A stretch of DNA of 64,000 nucleotides from Polymyxa betae. Taxonomy: Eukaryota > Endomyxa > Phytomyxea > Plasmodiophorida > Plasmodiophoridae. The notes under the pieces are model-generated. The model was given only the letters and a program-made list of their open reading frames with translations, was not told the origin of the DNA and made no database searches. The position numbers were made by a program, and so were the translations under genes. Numbering within the stretch: the first letter of the stretch is position 1; every line of letters starts with the position of its first letter. The stretch covers positions 62,001-126,000 of the forward strand of contig RBZT01000721.1 in NCBI GenBank assembly GCA_003693705.1, written 5' to 3'. This document shows positions 1 through 9,416 of the stretch, one piece after another.

Positions 1-189
1 TTGTTGGTTCTTTTCACCAAAACTGACAGTCCCAACTCAATGAAAGACGAGGATTTGATCGATGCCATGTTTCCCGACATCACAGAAGCTAGTCATTTGA
101 CTTACGAACGTATCACTTTGAATTCGACGTCAAGGGCGATTAATATAATCCGGGAGTTTATCAAGCATCTTCCAGGACGCATCATCTAG
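1..189 (+). CDS. C-terminal fragment, possible ARF-like small GTPase
   Basis: The window opens inside an open frame that ends at a TAG at 187-189, so only about 62 C-terminal residues are visible. The piece starts LVLFTKTDSP, which resembles the G4 guanine-specificity motif (N/TKxD) of Ras-like and ARF-like GTPases, followed by an acidic stretch and a final amphipathic helix NIIREFIKHL as in the last helix of that fold. No other G motif can be seen, so the assignment is weak. A separate 50-codon frame (198-350, ending NRDAY) lies just downstream and could be a further exon of this gene or chance. Confidence 0.3.
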   Translation: MLVLFTKTDSPNSMKDEDLIDAMFPDITEASHLTYERITLNSTSRAINIIREFIKHLPGRII

Positions 190-488
190 ATAATACGATG
201 TTGTCTATAAGCATGCCTGAATTCAATATGACACTGCAGAGCCAGCTTAAGACCCTGAAAGGACAGAGCAAGATCACGGCTAGCGTGAAGAAGACGGGAG
301 GAGCTGGAAGAATTGCTAGTTCGGCTGGAAGCAATCGGGATGCCTACTGAGAAAGCAAATCAGCAAAATGGTTAAAGAGAGGAAATGGATTATGGAAAGA
401 GAGAGAGAGAGACGTGGCCAAGGTCAGCGATAGTGACCTGTTGCGCAGCCTAGCGTAGCGGGCTCAGACTCCAACTAGGGTTTTCTTG

Positions 489-773
489 ATGGCTATCTTC
501 GCAAGCGATGTCTCGATCCTATCGTCAGGAAGGTTCAGGAGCATTGAGGTCCGCGGTGATGTTGATAAGAAGCCCAGGCGATTCATGGACGATTTGGTGA
601 TGCACTACAACTTGGTCACGTCCCTCTATATGCTTGATCCATGGGAGAGAAACGTTTTTAGTATGGGACCTTACTAACGGGTTCCTATCACACTACTAAT
701 GTACTTGATTACAGATACGTTCTTGTTGGGAACTGTTGCCACCGCATCTTACTTCGCGATCTCGTATATCTAA
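489..773 (+). CDS. Serine palmitoyltransferase small subunit (ssSPT-like)
   Basis: Small activating subunit of serine palmitoyltransferase, the ER enzyme that starts sphingolipid synthesis from serine and palmitoyl-CoA. Two exons, 489-660 and 715-773, give 76 residues, the usual size for this family. The core NLVTSLYMLDPWERNVFN aligns closely with the human ssSPT core (LVTALYMLEPWERTVFN), followed by a short membrane helix ending in ISYI. The 54-nt intron has GT-AG ends and a perfect TACTAAC branch-point-like sequence near its 5' side. The joined frame reproduces the family alignment exactly across the junction, which supports the splice choice. The first ATG (489) is taken as start. Confidence 0.8.
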
Positions 774-1141
774 GCCTCCTGTCGGAGCCACAGAGAACAT
801 CTGGGCGAAAATCCAATTTGTCGTTAAATCCGATTCATTCTTTCTGGAACACTCTCTTCGGTACAAGAATATAAGCGCTCAATAAATCCTCAGAATTTAC
901 TTCCCATGCTCAACCTCGGCTCCTGGGGGCGTTCGCATCATTTCGTCTACACTTAGCTCAGATTCGACGACGTCAATTTAACTGCTAAACGCTGGATGTT
1001 ATACAGTTGACGAAAAGAGCTATGAGAGCGAGCCATGGAAATTGTCAAATTTGCTTTGTAACTTGATGTGTTTGATAGAGTGGGAGTTTTGTAGTTGGGT
1101 GACGGAGTCCGCATCCCCCCTGCACACATCTATTTAGAATC
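774..1141. other. Intergenic region upstream of prohibitin
   Basis: About 370 bp between the ssSPT stop and the prohibitin start. No open frame with family similarity or RNA gene was seen. It must hold the 3' end of the first gene and the promoter of the second; no clear TATA element was identified. Confidence 0.5.
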
Positions 1142-2125
1142 ATGTCGGCGTCGCAAGCTTTCGCTGGCCTAACCGGACGGATTGCCGGCCTCGCTATCGG
1201 TCTTGGTGCTGCTGCCACGGCCGTCCAGCAGTCTGTGTACGATGGTAATGCGGCCTCTATCGAGCTGTGATCAATGAAACTCACGAATTGCAGTGCAACC
1301 TGGTCATCGTGCTATCATTTTCGATCGATTCGCTGGTGTCAAGGATTACATTGTTCCTGAAGGTGACAAAAGAATCGCTCGCTTTATCTGCGTGTTTTTA
1401 ACTCGTAATAGGTACCCATTTCTTGATTCCAATTCTTCAAAGGCCTATCATATTCGATGTACGACAGTCGCGTTTTTGTCAGATCATTCTCTAAACGAGC
1501 TATTCAGGTTCGAACTCGGCCCAGGACCATCTCTACAACGACCGGAACCAAGGATCTGCAGGTTGTCAACCTTTCCCTGCGTGTTTTGTCGAAGCCCAAT
1601 GTCGATCGCCTTCCCGAGCTGTACCGTCATCTGGGTCTCGACTACGATGAGCGTGTTCTGCCATCGATCGGGAACGAAGTTCTGAAGTCGACCGTGGCCC
1701 AGTATAACGCCGATCAGCTGCTCACCATGCGTGATCAAGTCTCACGTGATATTCGTGATGGGCTTCACCAGCGAGCCAAAGATTTCAACATCTTGCTGGA
1801 TGATGTTTCCGTCACTCACATCAACTTTTCTCGTGAATTCAGCGCCGCTATCGAGCAGAAACAGGTCGCCCAGCAGGAAGCCGAACGATCGAAGTTTGTC
1901 GTTCTGAAAGCTGAGCAAGAGAAGCTCGCCGCCATTATTCAAGCTGAAGGTGAATCCGAAGCTGCTCAGCTGATCTCCGATGCCATGGCGAAATCCGGCG
2001 ACGGCCTCATTGCTATTCGTCGAATTGAAACCGCCAAGCACATCGCTGATACCTTATCGCGATCGCGTAATGTCACCTACCTTCCCAACGGCAACAACAT
2101 GCTGTTGGGCGTCAACGCCAGCTAG
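1142..2125 (+). CDS. PHB1: Prohibitin-1 (PHB1)
   Basis: Inner-mitochondrial-membrane scaffold that forms ring complexes with PHB2, regulating m-AAA protease, cristae and respiratory complex stability. Exons 1142-1244, 1294-1362, 1412-1458 and 1508-2125 are separated by three GT-AG introns of exactly 49 nt each. The N-terminus has a glycine/alanine-rich membrane anchor ([20 protein letters not shown]). The SPFH core follows, with [20 protein letters not shown], then [34 protein letters not shown] and the helical [14 protein letters not shown]-like segment (here [15 protein letters not shown]). The C-terminus [14 protein letters not shown] is the PHB1 version of the tail, so PHB1 rather than PHB2. 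Length near 279 residues fits the family. Confidence 0.95.
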
Positions 2126-2338
2126 ACCTACTTGGTCGAAAATCAATAAATTGTATTCAACCCTCCCTGTATATGTTGCCGTAACTTTGGCCTGAGAAAT
2201 GGCTTTGTAGGAATCAGTATCAAATAGCTGCTGTCATGTTAAGTAGGATTAGGCGTAAGGAGGGCGCAGCCCATCGCCTTATCCAGTGTCTTTGTCGTTA
2301 CTCGAAGCCAGTTTTCGTAATTCGCTGCAAACGACATC

Positions 2339-3096
2339 ATGAGCTATAGTAAGGCCTGTACAATATCGCAGTTGGATGCATTCGCCAACCTCACCAAGAC
2401 CTATGCTGGTCGGGACAAATGCACGAAGGCGATTCAGTATGGGAGCCGTGTGCTCATGTATTTGCTGCTGAAGGACGATCCGAAGAATCAGCTGGGGAAC
2501 AGATTTAAGGGCCTGTTCGCTATGACTCGAGATGCTCGTAAAATCTGGCGCTTCCCCAACGTCGTCACCGAGTATAAAACCATCTTGACTGTTTTGGATA
2601 ACACCAAGGATGGGACGTTGATCCAGGCGCTGCAGATTTTATCGCGAGCTGCCTTCGCATAGTAATACTCGTTTTGATTAGTTTTTATGGATTTTTTTCT
2701 CAATGCCTGTTTAGCTACTGGATCAATGATTCTTTGGTGTTTCTCTGCAAATCCAAGTTCATGACTCGGGACCCAGCGAACTTGAACTTGCATGCTCAGA
2801 GAGGATGGTTCTTCGGCATCTTCTTTGGGCTTCTGATGCAATTCGTCCAGCTGAAAGAGAACTTCGAAAAGGAAGTGGCCATGAAAGACGGCCCGGATGC
2901 CGCCAATACTCAGCTCGCTATTCTGAAAGAACGCAATTCTCTGTACCTGAAGATCGTTGCTGGATTTGGCGACCTTCCCGTCGCTGCCAATGGATCGAAC
3001 TTCACCCAAGCATTACTCGGATGGCAGTTTAATGATGGTATTTTGGGAGCCGGTGGTTTGATCTCTGCCTTAATTGGAGCCTACCAATTATTATAA
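2339..3096 (+). CDS. PEX11: Peroxisomal membrane protein PEX11
   Basis: PEX11 family protein that elongates peroxisomal membranes before fission. Exons 2339-2661 and 2715-3096 with one 53-nt intron give 234 residues, the family's normal length. The N-terminus has the typical LTKTYAGRDKCTKAIQYGSRV and FKGLFAMTRDARKIWRF amphipathic region. The second exon has YYWINDSLVFLCKSKF (the DNxxWL-type region) and the FFGIFFGLLMQF membrane segment. The C-terminus, after a conserved-length loop, ends with a glycine-rich hydrophobic helix (GGLISALIGAYQLL). It converges with the GYF-WW gene, with only 56 bp between stop codons. Confidence 0.88.
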
Positions 3097-3152
3097 TGCA
3101 AATATATAATCATCCACTCGATAAAATTCGAATGTTTACTTTAAGTCGTGGT

Positions 3153-4297
3153 TTATTCTTTGAGATTATCTGCAAGCGATTTGGCAAAGCTTTTAATTTG
3201 TTTGACCTGGGTCTGAAAGGAACCTCTCAGTTCCGACACAGAGTCAGATGCCGATTTAACTGAAGCTTGCATGCTTGATTGCGACTTCTGACAATCTGCC
3301 ATCTGAGATTTGATATCTTTCAGATCGGATTTACAAGAGGCCACTTCAGCCTTGAGATCGGCAATGAGCTTTTCTTGAGCCTGTATTTTATCTTGCTGGG
3401 CTTTCTCATTGGCTTTCATCGTGTCCCTTAGCGAGCTGCTCGTCTGTTCCAAATCGGCCTTTAACGACGTAATCAGGGCTTTCAAATCGGCAATCTCGCT
3501 GGCCTATTCAAACAGAAAATTAACATTTAACAAAGACGAAAAACATGCACGACTCACAGATGAGGAAGTTGCAGCAGGAACCTTCGCTGCTGTAGATTTT
3601 GTACTGAGCATTTTGACTTCGGCTACAGGTTGCTGCTCTTGAACGGCTTCGTCTTCGCTATGATAGCCATCAGGTCGATCCCAAGTCGTCTCATGCGTGT
3701 CATTGTTCCTGCATCAGATCAGTTTACAAGTTGAGCTCGTTCAAGAGATTGCTTACGTATAGTAAGGATATCCATCGGCGCCCACGACCTTCGTCCAAAC
3801 ATTAGCGCTAGCCTAAACTTCAAATTAGGTTATAATCAACATATGATCGAAATTGTCGAACCGAAGTTTTCCCCTTTTGCTGCTGGAGATTCTCCATTGA
3901 TTTCTTGGCCATCTCTTCAACTAGATTGGATTTCGCTGGTGCGCCAATCCCGAATTTCGGAGCGGCCGCTGACATTTTCGCAGACGCTAACGTCTTAGTC
4001 TCTGTATGACAGTGTAAGACGAAGCAGATTTGCTGCAGCTGAATTCACGCGACGTACTTGTTTGCTGGATCTGGGCATACACCTCTTCGACTTGACTGAA
4101 TGGCGTCCTAGTCGCTAGTAAATTCCAATGCTATTTGCTTCTAATCAGGTGATTTACCAATCTGCTAAGGAGTCGCTCCAGATTAGGCAGTCTTCTTTCA
4201 GATGGCCTGCATTGTATTCGGTGATCAAGTCTTTATCAGGTACAGGGCCTTGCTGGTGGCCCGACGTGTCGCAATAGTACCAGAGCTTCGTCGCCAT
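3153..4297 (-). CDS. GYF-WW domain coiled-coil protein
   Basis: Five exons on the minus strand joined by short introns. Exon 1 (4297-4158) encodes a GYF_2-type domain: KLWYYCDTSGHQQGPVPDKD, then CLIWSDSLADW. Middle exons give a linker and one WW domain (NVWTKVVGADGYPYYTNNDT then HETTWDRP); the second WW aromatic block reads YYT instead of the usual YYY/YYF. The last exon (about 3485-3153) is a long charged coiled coil (LIADLKAEVASCKSDLKDIK) ending SLADNLKE. Both domains bind proline-rich ligands, and the pairing resembles early-spliceosome or mRNA-linked adaptors, but I cannot name an orthologue. The start ATG at 4297 is preferred to an in-frame Met 23 codons upstream because the domain begins right after it. 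Confidence 0.75.
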
Positions 4298-5042
4298 GGT
4301 GGATTTGGTTATCTGACAACCAGCCTGGATATCTGCCTGTCGACCTTGTTGTACGTTCGAGATCACAGATTGATCATATCTTCGTCTGGTGCTTGCTGGA
4401 CTGTTCCTTTTAACGGCTGGTCTGCAAGCATTTTCTGAAAGTCAGTCACACACGTCTTGTCACTTCAAGATACTTCTTCGTCTTGTTTTTCATTTCATTC
4501 TCTAATCGATAATTTATAATTAAGAATTCAAATTTAAATACGAGTCCAACATATCAGATAATCCTTTCAAGTTTGGATCACTGTCATAACATCGGGATTT
4601 GGTACCGAGTTTTCATCGTGAAAGTGGGTTCAGAGTGCAGAAGGGATCGAGTGCGTTCTAGCCAGTCTCTCCCAAGCTAACGACGACAAATGTTGAATGT
4701 CTTAATCATAATAAAGTGACTGGGCTCAAGCCGACCAATGGTGTAGTGAACGAGACATGCTGTCGCTGTAATCTCGATACTACAGAGGCCACCTACAAAA
4801 GTTCACGCCTTCCATACTGGCAAGGCTACGTGGCCCAGTCGTCTTGCCACTTGCTGAAGGCCACATGGTCCCAGTGAAACAGCGGGGGGTTGGGACAGGG
4901 ACGTCAGTCATGTCATGACCGACGATGGGTAACGTTTCTGCAGTCGGAGGGCGCCTCCAAGCCATGACATTACTCCAGCTTCCCCTTGTTGCCTTTTATT
5001 CTGATTTCTACTGTCGCCTTCTCTCCCATCGCTTGTTCAACG
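4298..5042. other. Intergenic region between divergent GYF-WW and HORMA genes
   Basis: About 745 bp. Short open frames on both strands have no recognisable domain and look like chance. Both flanking genes start here, so it should hold two promoters. Nothing else structured was found. Confidence 0.4.
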
Positions 5043-7439
5043 ATGATGCAAGCGCAGCGCACCCAAACCAGTGAGATCAACGCCACCCATTCCCTGAACC
5101 TCATGAAGAACCTCCTTCGATCCGGCCTGGTAAGGCAGTCGCATGCAAATGCTGATCTGTCTAACTGCATAGTTAGTCTTGTATTGCCTTCATGAGGGGA
5201 ATGTTTCCTGCGGAATGTTTCAAAAAGCAGAAGATCTCAGGTATAACAGTCCATACGTTGCAGCCGAACGAGTCAGAACCGAGAAAGTTGATGGACTGGA
5301 TCGATCAAGGTTGCTTGCCTTCTTTAGAGAAAAGGTAGCTATCTGGGATGTTACCATAATGCTCGTAACAGTCTCGCTAAGATACTTGGAGGAGCTGGTT
5401 TTCGCTATCTACGCCAAACTAGATATCGCAGGAGAAGATCAGTTTTATCTGATCGAAACCTACAACTGTTAGGAATGTTTTAAGCAATGAGCGCTCTCTA
5501 ATTTGCAGTGCAGTCCAAATTCGTTATCACGAAAACGATGTGGTGATGACCCGAAAAGCACAAGGCGTGGAGGTGAATCCTACCAGCAATGCCAAATTCC
5601 GACTAACCTGCTTCGACAGATTTCTAGGAGCGTCCCAACGAAGCAAGAAATCTCTCAAGCGACGGTTTCAAGTAAGACTATCAGCTTGATGATGACCGCA
5701 TCTCACAAATGGTAGTGATTAGGTCTTTGATTACAATGGGAGGAACGATGCCTCCTTTACCTGGAGATCGGTAAACAATTAGTTTTCACACACAATTGTA
5801 TCTGAATTTGTTTAGGGCATTTTCAATCAAGTTATTATATCGGGATGATGTCACTCCAGAGGTCTTTAGTCACTGCTGATCAGAGATATTATGATAACCC
5901 AACAATTAGAATTATCAACCGATGCATTTCCATCCAGTGTCGTCAGAGCATCAGCTTCGCTTCTTTAGCAAACCAGAAGCGGTAGCAATCGGGAACATTG
6001 CGACCCCCTATCATGAACTGAATCTCCACGTTTTGGTCCCAGAAGAAAATCAGGTTTCTATGGTACACCTTCAAGTCAATTTGCTCTGATCAATGATACA
6101 GAGAGAGCTTGCAGCGAAATATTCTACAGGCGGAGGTGATAATATCGAAACGTATCCTGCATACACCGCAACCATTAATGACTCGATTTCACCGACTCTT
6201 TCCGAGCATATCGCTCCTAGTTTGAGGTATATTAATTAGGATGTTTCGTCTCAGAAGAATGAAAATCTTCAAGGGAAAACGAAGATGACACGTCCTTAGC
6301 AATTAACGCAGGCAATACACATCACCTTGCGACAACGGCTACGACAAATGAAGCAGAACGAGGTCGAGAATGCTCACAGAGCAAAGCTAGTCAGCCTCAG
6401 AGTCATATCGGGCACAAGAAATCTAACAGTAACCCCCCTCGTGAGATATACTTCTGTTAGTGATGCCATATTTCTAAAGCTGTAAAACAGAAAACAAACA
6501 TACCAAACCACAAAAGACTGCAAATGTAACGCGCAGTATTGCAACCAATTCGAATTTTCAATTTCACTGTAGCGCGACGAACAAAAGGAAACTGCAACCG
6601 TCGAAAAAGAAACAGGCGAATTGAGAACGAGCGCAGTCCAACGGCGTCGGAAGTTATCGCTTGCGGAGACCAGCGAGCTATTAAAAGCAGTACGAAACGG
6701 CGTATACAGAAAAGTCCCAGGCGATATCTATGAAATATCGCCAATTGCATCTGGTACAACACCGCTTATCTCGAAAATCACAAAATAATGTGTTTATTTA
6801 GAGAAGTTGGAACAACTAATCGAAATGTATTCCTGCCAGGAATTCGATGAACTGCAAAGTTGGAACCATGAAATGAACCCAAAAGATGAAATGTTGATTA
6901 CTCTATAGGTTTATATTTGCAACTAGAAGTCATGCTGTTCCTAAGCGGCAGTGCACCCGGAAGACCAATAGCATTGCATTTTCGGGGAACAAAACTCACC
7001 AGAACACTCATTCGTGGTAGGCCTTGAAATCAACAATCGAATATTACTAGTCATTCAGCACAAGATAGATCATCTGAACACACTAGTAGAATCGGGATTG
7101 GCGACTCGCGACTGTAGGAATCAGGTCATAGTAAACGAAGATGCCCTTCCGTGTAGTCAGACACAGAAGGTTGCTGTTGATGATGATGCAGAAACAATTG
7201 ACACAGATGGCCGTCCGATTGAATCCGTTGCAAACCAAACTGCACAGAGCCTCCAGCAATCAGCAATAGACAACTTAACCTTAAGACTGCAGAAGCACAT
7301 AGAAAGTGGCGTTGTAGCGTTTACACAAAGCGACATCGGAGCGTCGCAAACATCCCGAACATGCCCTAAAATTTTAACCAAACGTAAAATCTCCACATCT
7401 GAAGATATCTATCAGACATCGAATAAGCGAGTTCGCTGA
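5043..7439 (+). CDS. Meiotic HORMA-domain protein (Hop1/HORMAD/ASY1-like)
   Basis: Meiotic chromosome-axis protein that recruits recombination and checkpoint factors. The HORMA fold can be followed over about seven small exons: EINATHSLNLMKNLLRSGL / SCIAFMRGMFPAECF / EPRKLMDWIDQGC / YLEELVFAIYAKLD / FQIRYHENDVVMTRKAQG / GGTMPPLPGDRAFSIKLLYR / DDVTPE / NYQPMHFHP / AIGNIATPYHELNLHVL. This matches HORMAD1 and ASY1 block by block, including the DYQPP-like insert. First exon boundaries: 5043-5129, 5177-5334, 5382-5467, 5514-about 5664. After about 6100 comes a polar tail; splicing from 6240 to 7060 is uncertain. The last exon (about 7059-7439) is disordered and ends with a basic patch (TKRKISTSEDIY...NKRVR), where family members carry closure motifs. 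Start chosen at the first ATG of the HORMA exon. Confidence 0.85.
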
Positions 7440-7607
7440 ACAACTCTCCGTCCAGTCAACAGTCAACTATTGTTGATATGTAATATAAAAACATTAGGCA
7501 GCCTGTTTCTCGCCTTTTAGCATAACCAGGCTTATAGGTGAAACAATTACAGTACAGAGCAGACGAAGACAACCACAGACAGCGCGCAGAGTCGAGCATA
7601 TAGCAGG

Positions 7608-8498
7608 TTACTGATTTTTCCAAGCCAAAGGCTTCTTAATAACACTGGATTCGACACGACGTAATTGGTGTACATAGAGCAACATGAGATCATCATATCT
7701 GCCATCATACGATTGGCCATTTGTCCTCTCAAAATAATCGACAAGAAAGTAGTAGATAGCCTCAATAGTACCCAAGAAAGCAGGCCCATGATGGGTGAAC
7801 TATACATATAAGTAAGAATGATGATGATTGGATCGACTACAGCAGCACTACCTTCCAGAATGTAGTGTGCCTAGATTTCAATGCAACGCTGGGCAATCCC
7901 TGTAATCGGGGATCTCGCATAATCTGACGAGCACCTGCGCACGTACTATCGACCACAATCAAATTCTTGAGCGCCTTCAGCTTCGGCAACGCCTCCTCCG
8001 ATTCCATATCCAGAGCCGTATCATTTGGATACAATATCATGGTTGTTTCCGGATCCAAAGCACCTGGCGCCATTTCTCAATTCCTAATTATTAACAGACA
8101 CACGACATACGGATTGTATTCATCTGCGATGGGAACTCGATCAGAGAGCAATGATCAGGAGCCACTATACATGAATGTAGAGCTGTGCATTTCTTTGCCT
8201 GTCATGACGCATTCAGCACGAATCTACAGATGAGACATCTGACTTCTTACCCATTCTTTCTTCTTGGCGACTGTCATTACATTGATAGGTAGCGTTAGGT
8301 GCGGCATTGCCTTAATGTTGGAGACCGCCCAGCAATGACACTCCGAACAGTACAGATACACCTTCTTCGAACATGAAGGGCACAATTCACGCTGCACAGC
8401 AAATCAGCCAATGTGGCACACGCGGGGTCGTACTGTACCTCGCACGTTTTCAGCAGGTCCAGATCCAGGCTGAATTTCAGTTGGCTGAATGGGCCCAT
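7608..8498 (-). CDS. DTWD1: DTWD1-like tRNA aminocarboxypropyltransferase
   Basis: TDD/DTW-domain enzyme expected to attach the 3-amino-3-carboxypropyl group to a uridine (acp3U) in tRNA using S-adenosylmethionine. Minus-strand exons read MGPFSQLKFSLDLDLL, a CxxC zinc motif (ELCPSCSKKVYLYCSECH), KKCTALHSCIVAPDHCSLIE, LYPNDTALDMESEEALPK, then NLIVVDSTCAGARQIMRDPR, LQGLPSVALKSRHTTFWK, TIEAIYYFLVDYFER and RYDDLMLLYVHQLRR. This is collinear with human DTWD1, including the IEAIYYFLVDYH-like block. Odd point: the family's D-x-T-W signature reads D-S-T-C here (TGC). The stop is at 7608-7610. One intron (around 8080-8120) is unusually short in my model. A perfect GTAAGT donor upstream may join further N-terminal exons (next entry). 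Confidence 0.85.
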
Positions 8499-8554
8499 GT
8501 GCCTACCGGGGCACAGCAATTAGGGTGAAAGGGGTTTGGAGGAACTCCGGACAC

Positions 8555-9179
8555 TTACTGATTCTCATCGCGATCAAATTCATCGTTCCAGACGTTATAT
8601 CGGGAGCGGCGCTGTTCTTCCATCGCCTCCTCCAGTTCTAATCGTCAATCGCATCAACAAGAACCGCACGACGAGATTTCCAGGTGCGGATCAGTACTAC
8701 CTGGAGTCGGGGCCAGATTCTGGCGTTCGGCGCCGCCCACCACGTACGGCATCCGGCAGAAAACGCGTCGCACGCCCCGCGACTGATGATTGAGGAATTC
8801 ATGGTACGACTGCGCATCACGCAGGATGCCCTCGACCTGATCGTCGGGGACCTGTACGACCAATCGTCATCAGCAGCAGCGATCGAAGCCGTGACGGCCC
8901 CTGGATTCATACGTCGATGTTGTAGAGGCGTCTGCAGCAGATGCGGACCCATAACGCCATATAGTACGACTCCTGGGCGACGTTCCGGGCATTCCATCGG
9001 CGCCATCGCCGTCGTAACGAAACGATCAGGTTGCAAACGTTACCACGGGTCGGGACGCGGTCCGGCTGCGACTGGCCCAGACAGCCCAGAGCGGGGTCGC
9101 ATTGGCACGTGTCGGACACGATCAGGCAATCGAGCTCGGGGTCCGTTAAATGGACCGTGTCCAGACATCGGGTGGTCAT
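8555..9179 (-). CDS. Unrecognised protein; possible N-terminal part of the DTWD1 gene
   Basis: Open exons on the minus strand, not recognised by family. Visible parts: CLDTVHLTDPELDCLIVSDT, a Cys-rich QCDPALGCLGQ, ESYYMALWVRICCRRLYNID, VPDDQVEGILRDAQSYHEFL and a charged EEAMEEQRRSRYNVWNDEFD. A GT-AG intron fits between LYNID and VPDDQ. The frame reaches a TAA at 8555-8557, but that TAA overlaps a consensus donor (CA/GTAAGT). Splicing there over a 56-nt intron to 8503 would read DENQ-HMGPFSQ and fuse this protein in frame to DTWD1. Either two genes 60 bp apart or one fused gene is possible. The region is GC-rich. Upstream (9225-9260) are telomere-like repeats. Confidence 0.45.
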
Positions 9180-9224
9180 GGCGACTGATCGATCAAAGTC
9201 GGACTGCGAGTAGCGCGGACACCG

Positions 9225-9262
9225 CTGAGAACCCTAGACCCTAAAACCCTAGACCCTAACTC
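9225..9262 (-). repeat. Telomere-like repeat block (TTAGGG/TTTTAGGG units)
   Basis: On the minus strand this reads four GGG units in register: GTTAGGGTCTAGGG then TTTTAGGGTCTAGGG, ending in CTCAG. It sits between the divergent starts of the 8555-9179 gene and TRMT2A. It may be a promoter telobox or the core of a 5'-UTR intron (a GTTTGG donor at 9271 would give a 47-nt intron ending CTCAG at 9225). Confidence 0.6.
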
Positions 9263-9416
9263 CGGCCAAACTGCACTTTCCTTCAGCGAATTTCAGATCG
9301 CGTCACGTTATCGATCGCCGTCTGGATCTGGGTTTCGGTAGCTGTTGTCGCAGCGAGCGCCGCGATTTCGGAAAGGTTGAGGAGGGCGGGACGAGGCCGC
9401 GACGCAGTCCGTGGCC

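Noticed and set aside
1500-1520. GGTTCGAACTC resembling a tRNA T-loop
   Set aside because: It spans the start of prohibitin exon 4, and no acceptor stem or anticodon arm can be formed around it.
5179-5472. 97-codon frame starting YCLHEGNVSC
   Set aside because: HORMA homology lies in other frames over the same bases (SCIAFMRGMFPAECF, then YLEELVFAIYAKLD after an intron).
8684-9244. 186-codon plus frame opposite the unknown minus gene
   Set aside because: Arg-rich shadow; the minus strand gives coherent helices and a consistent intron.
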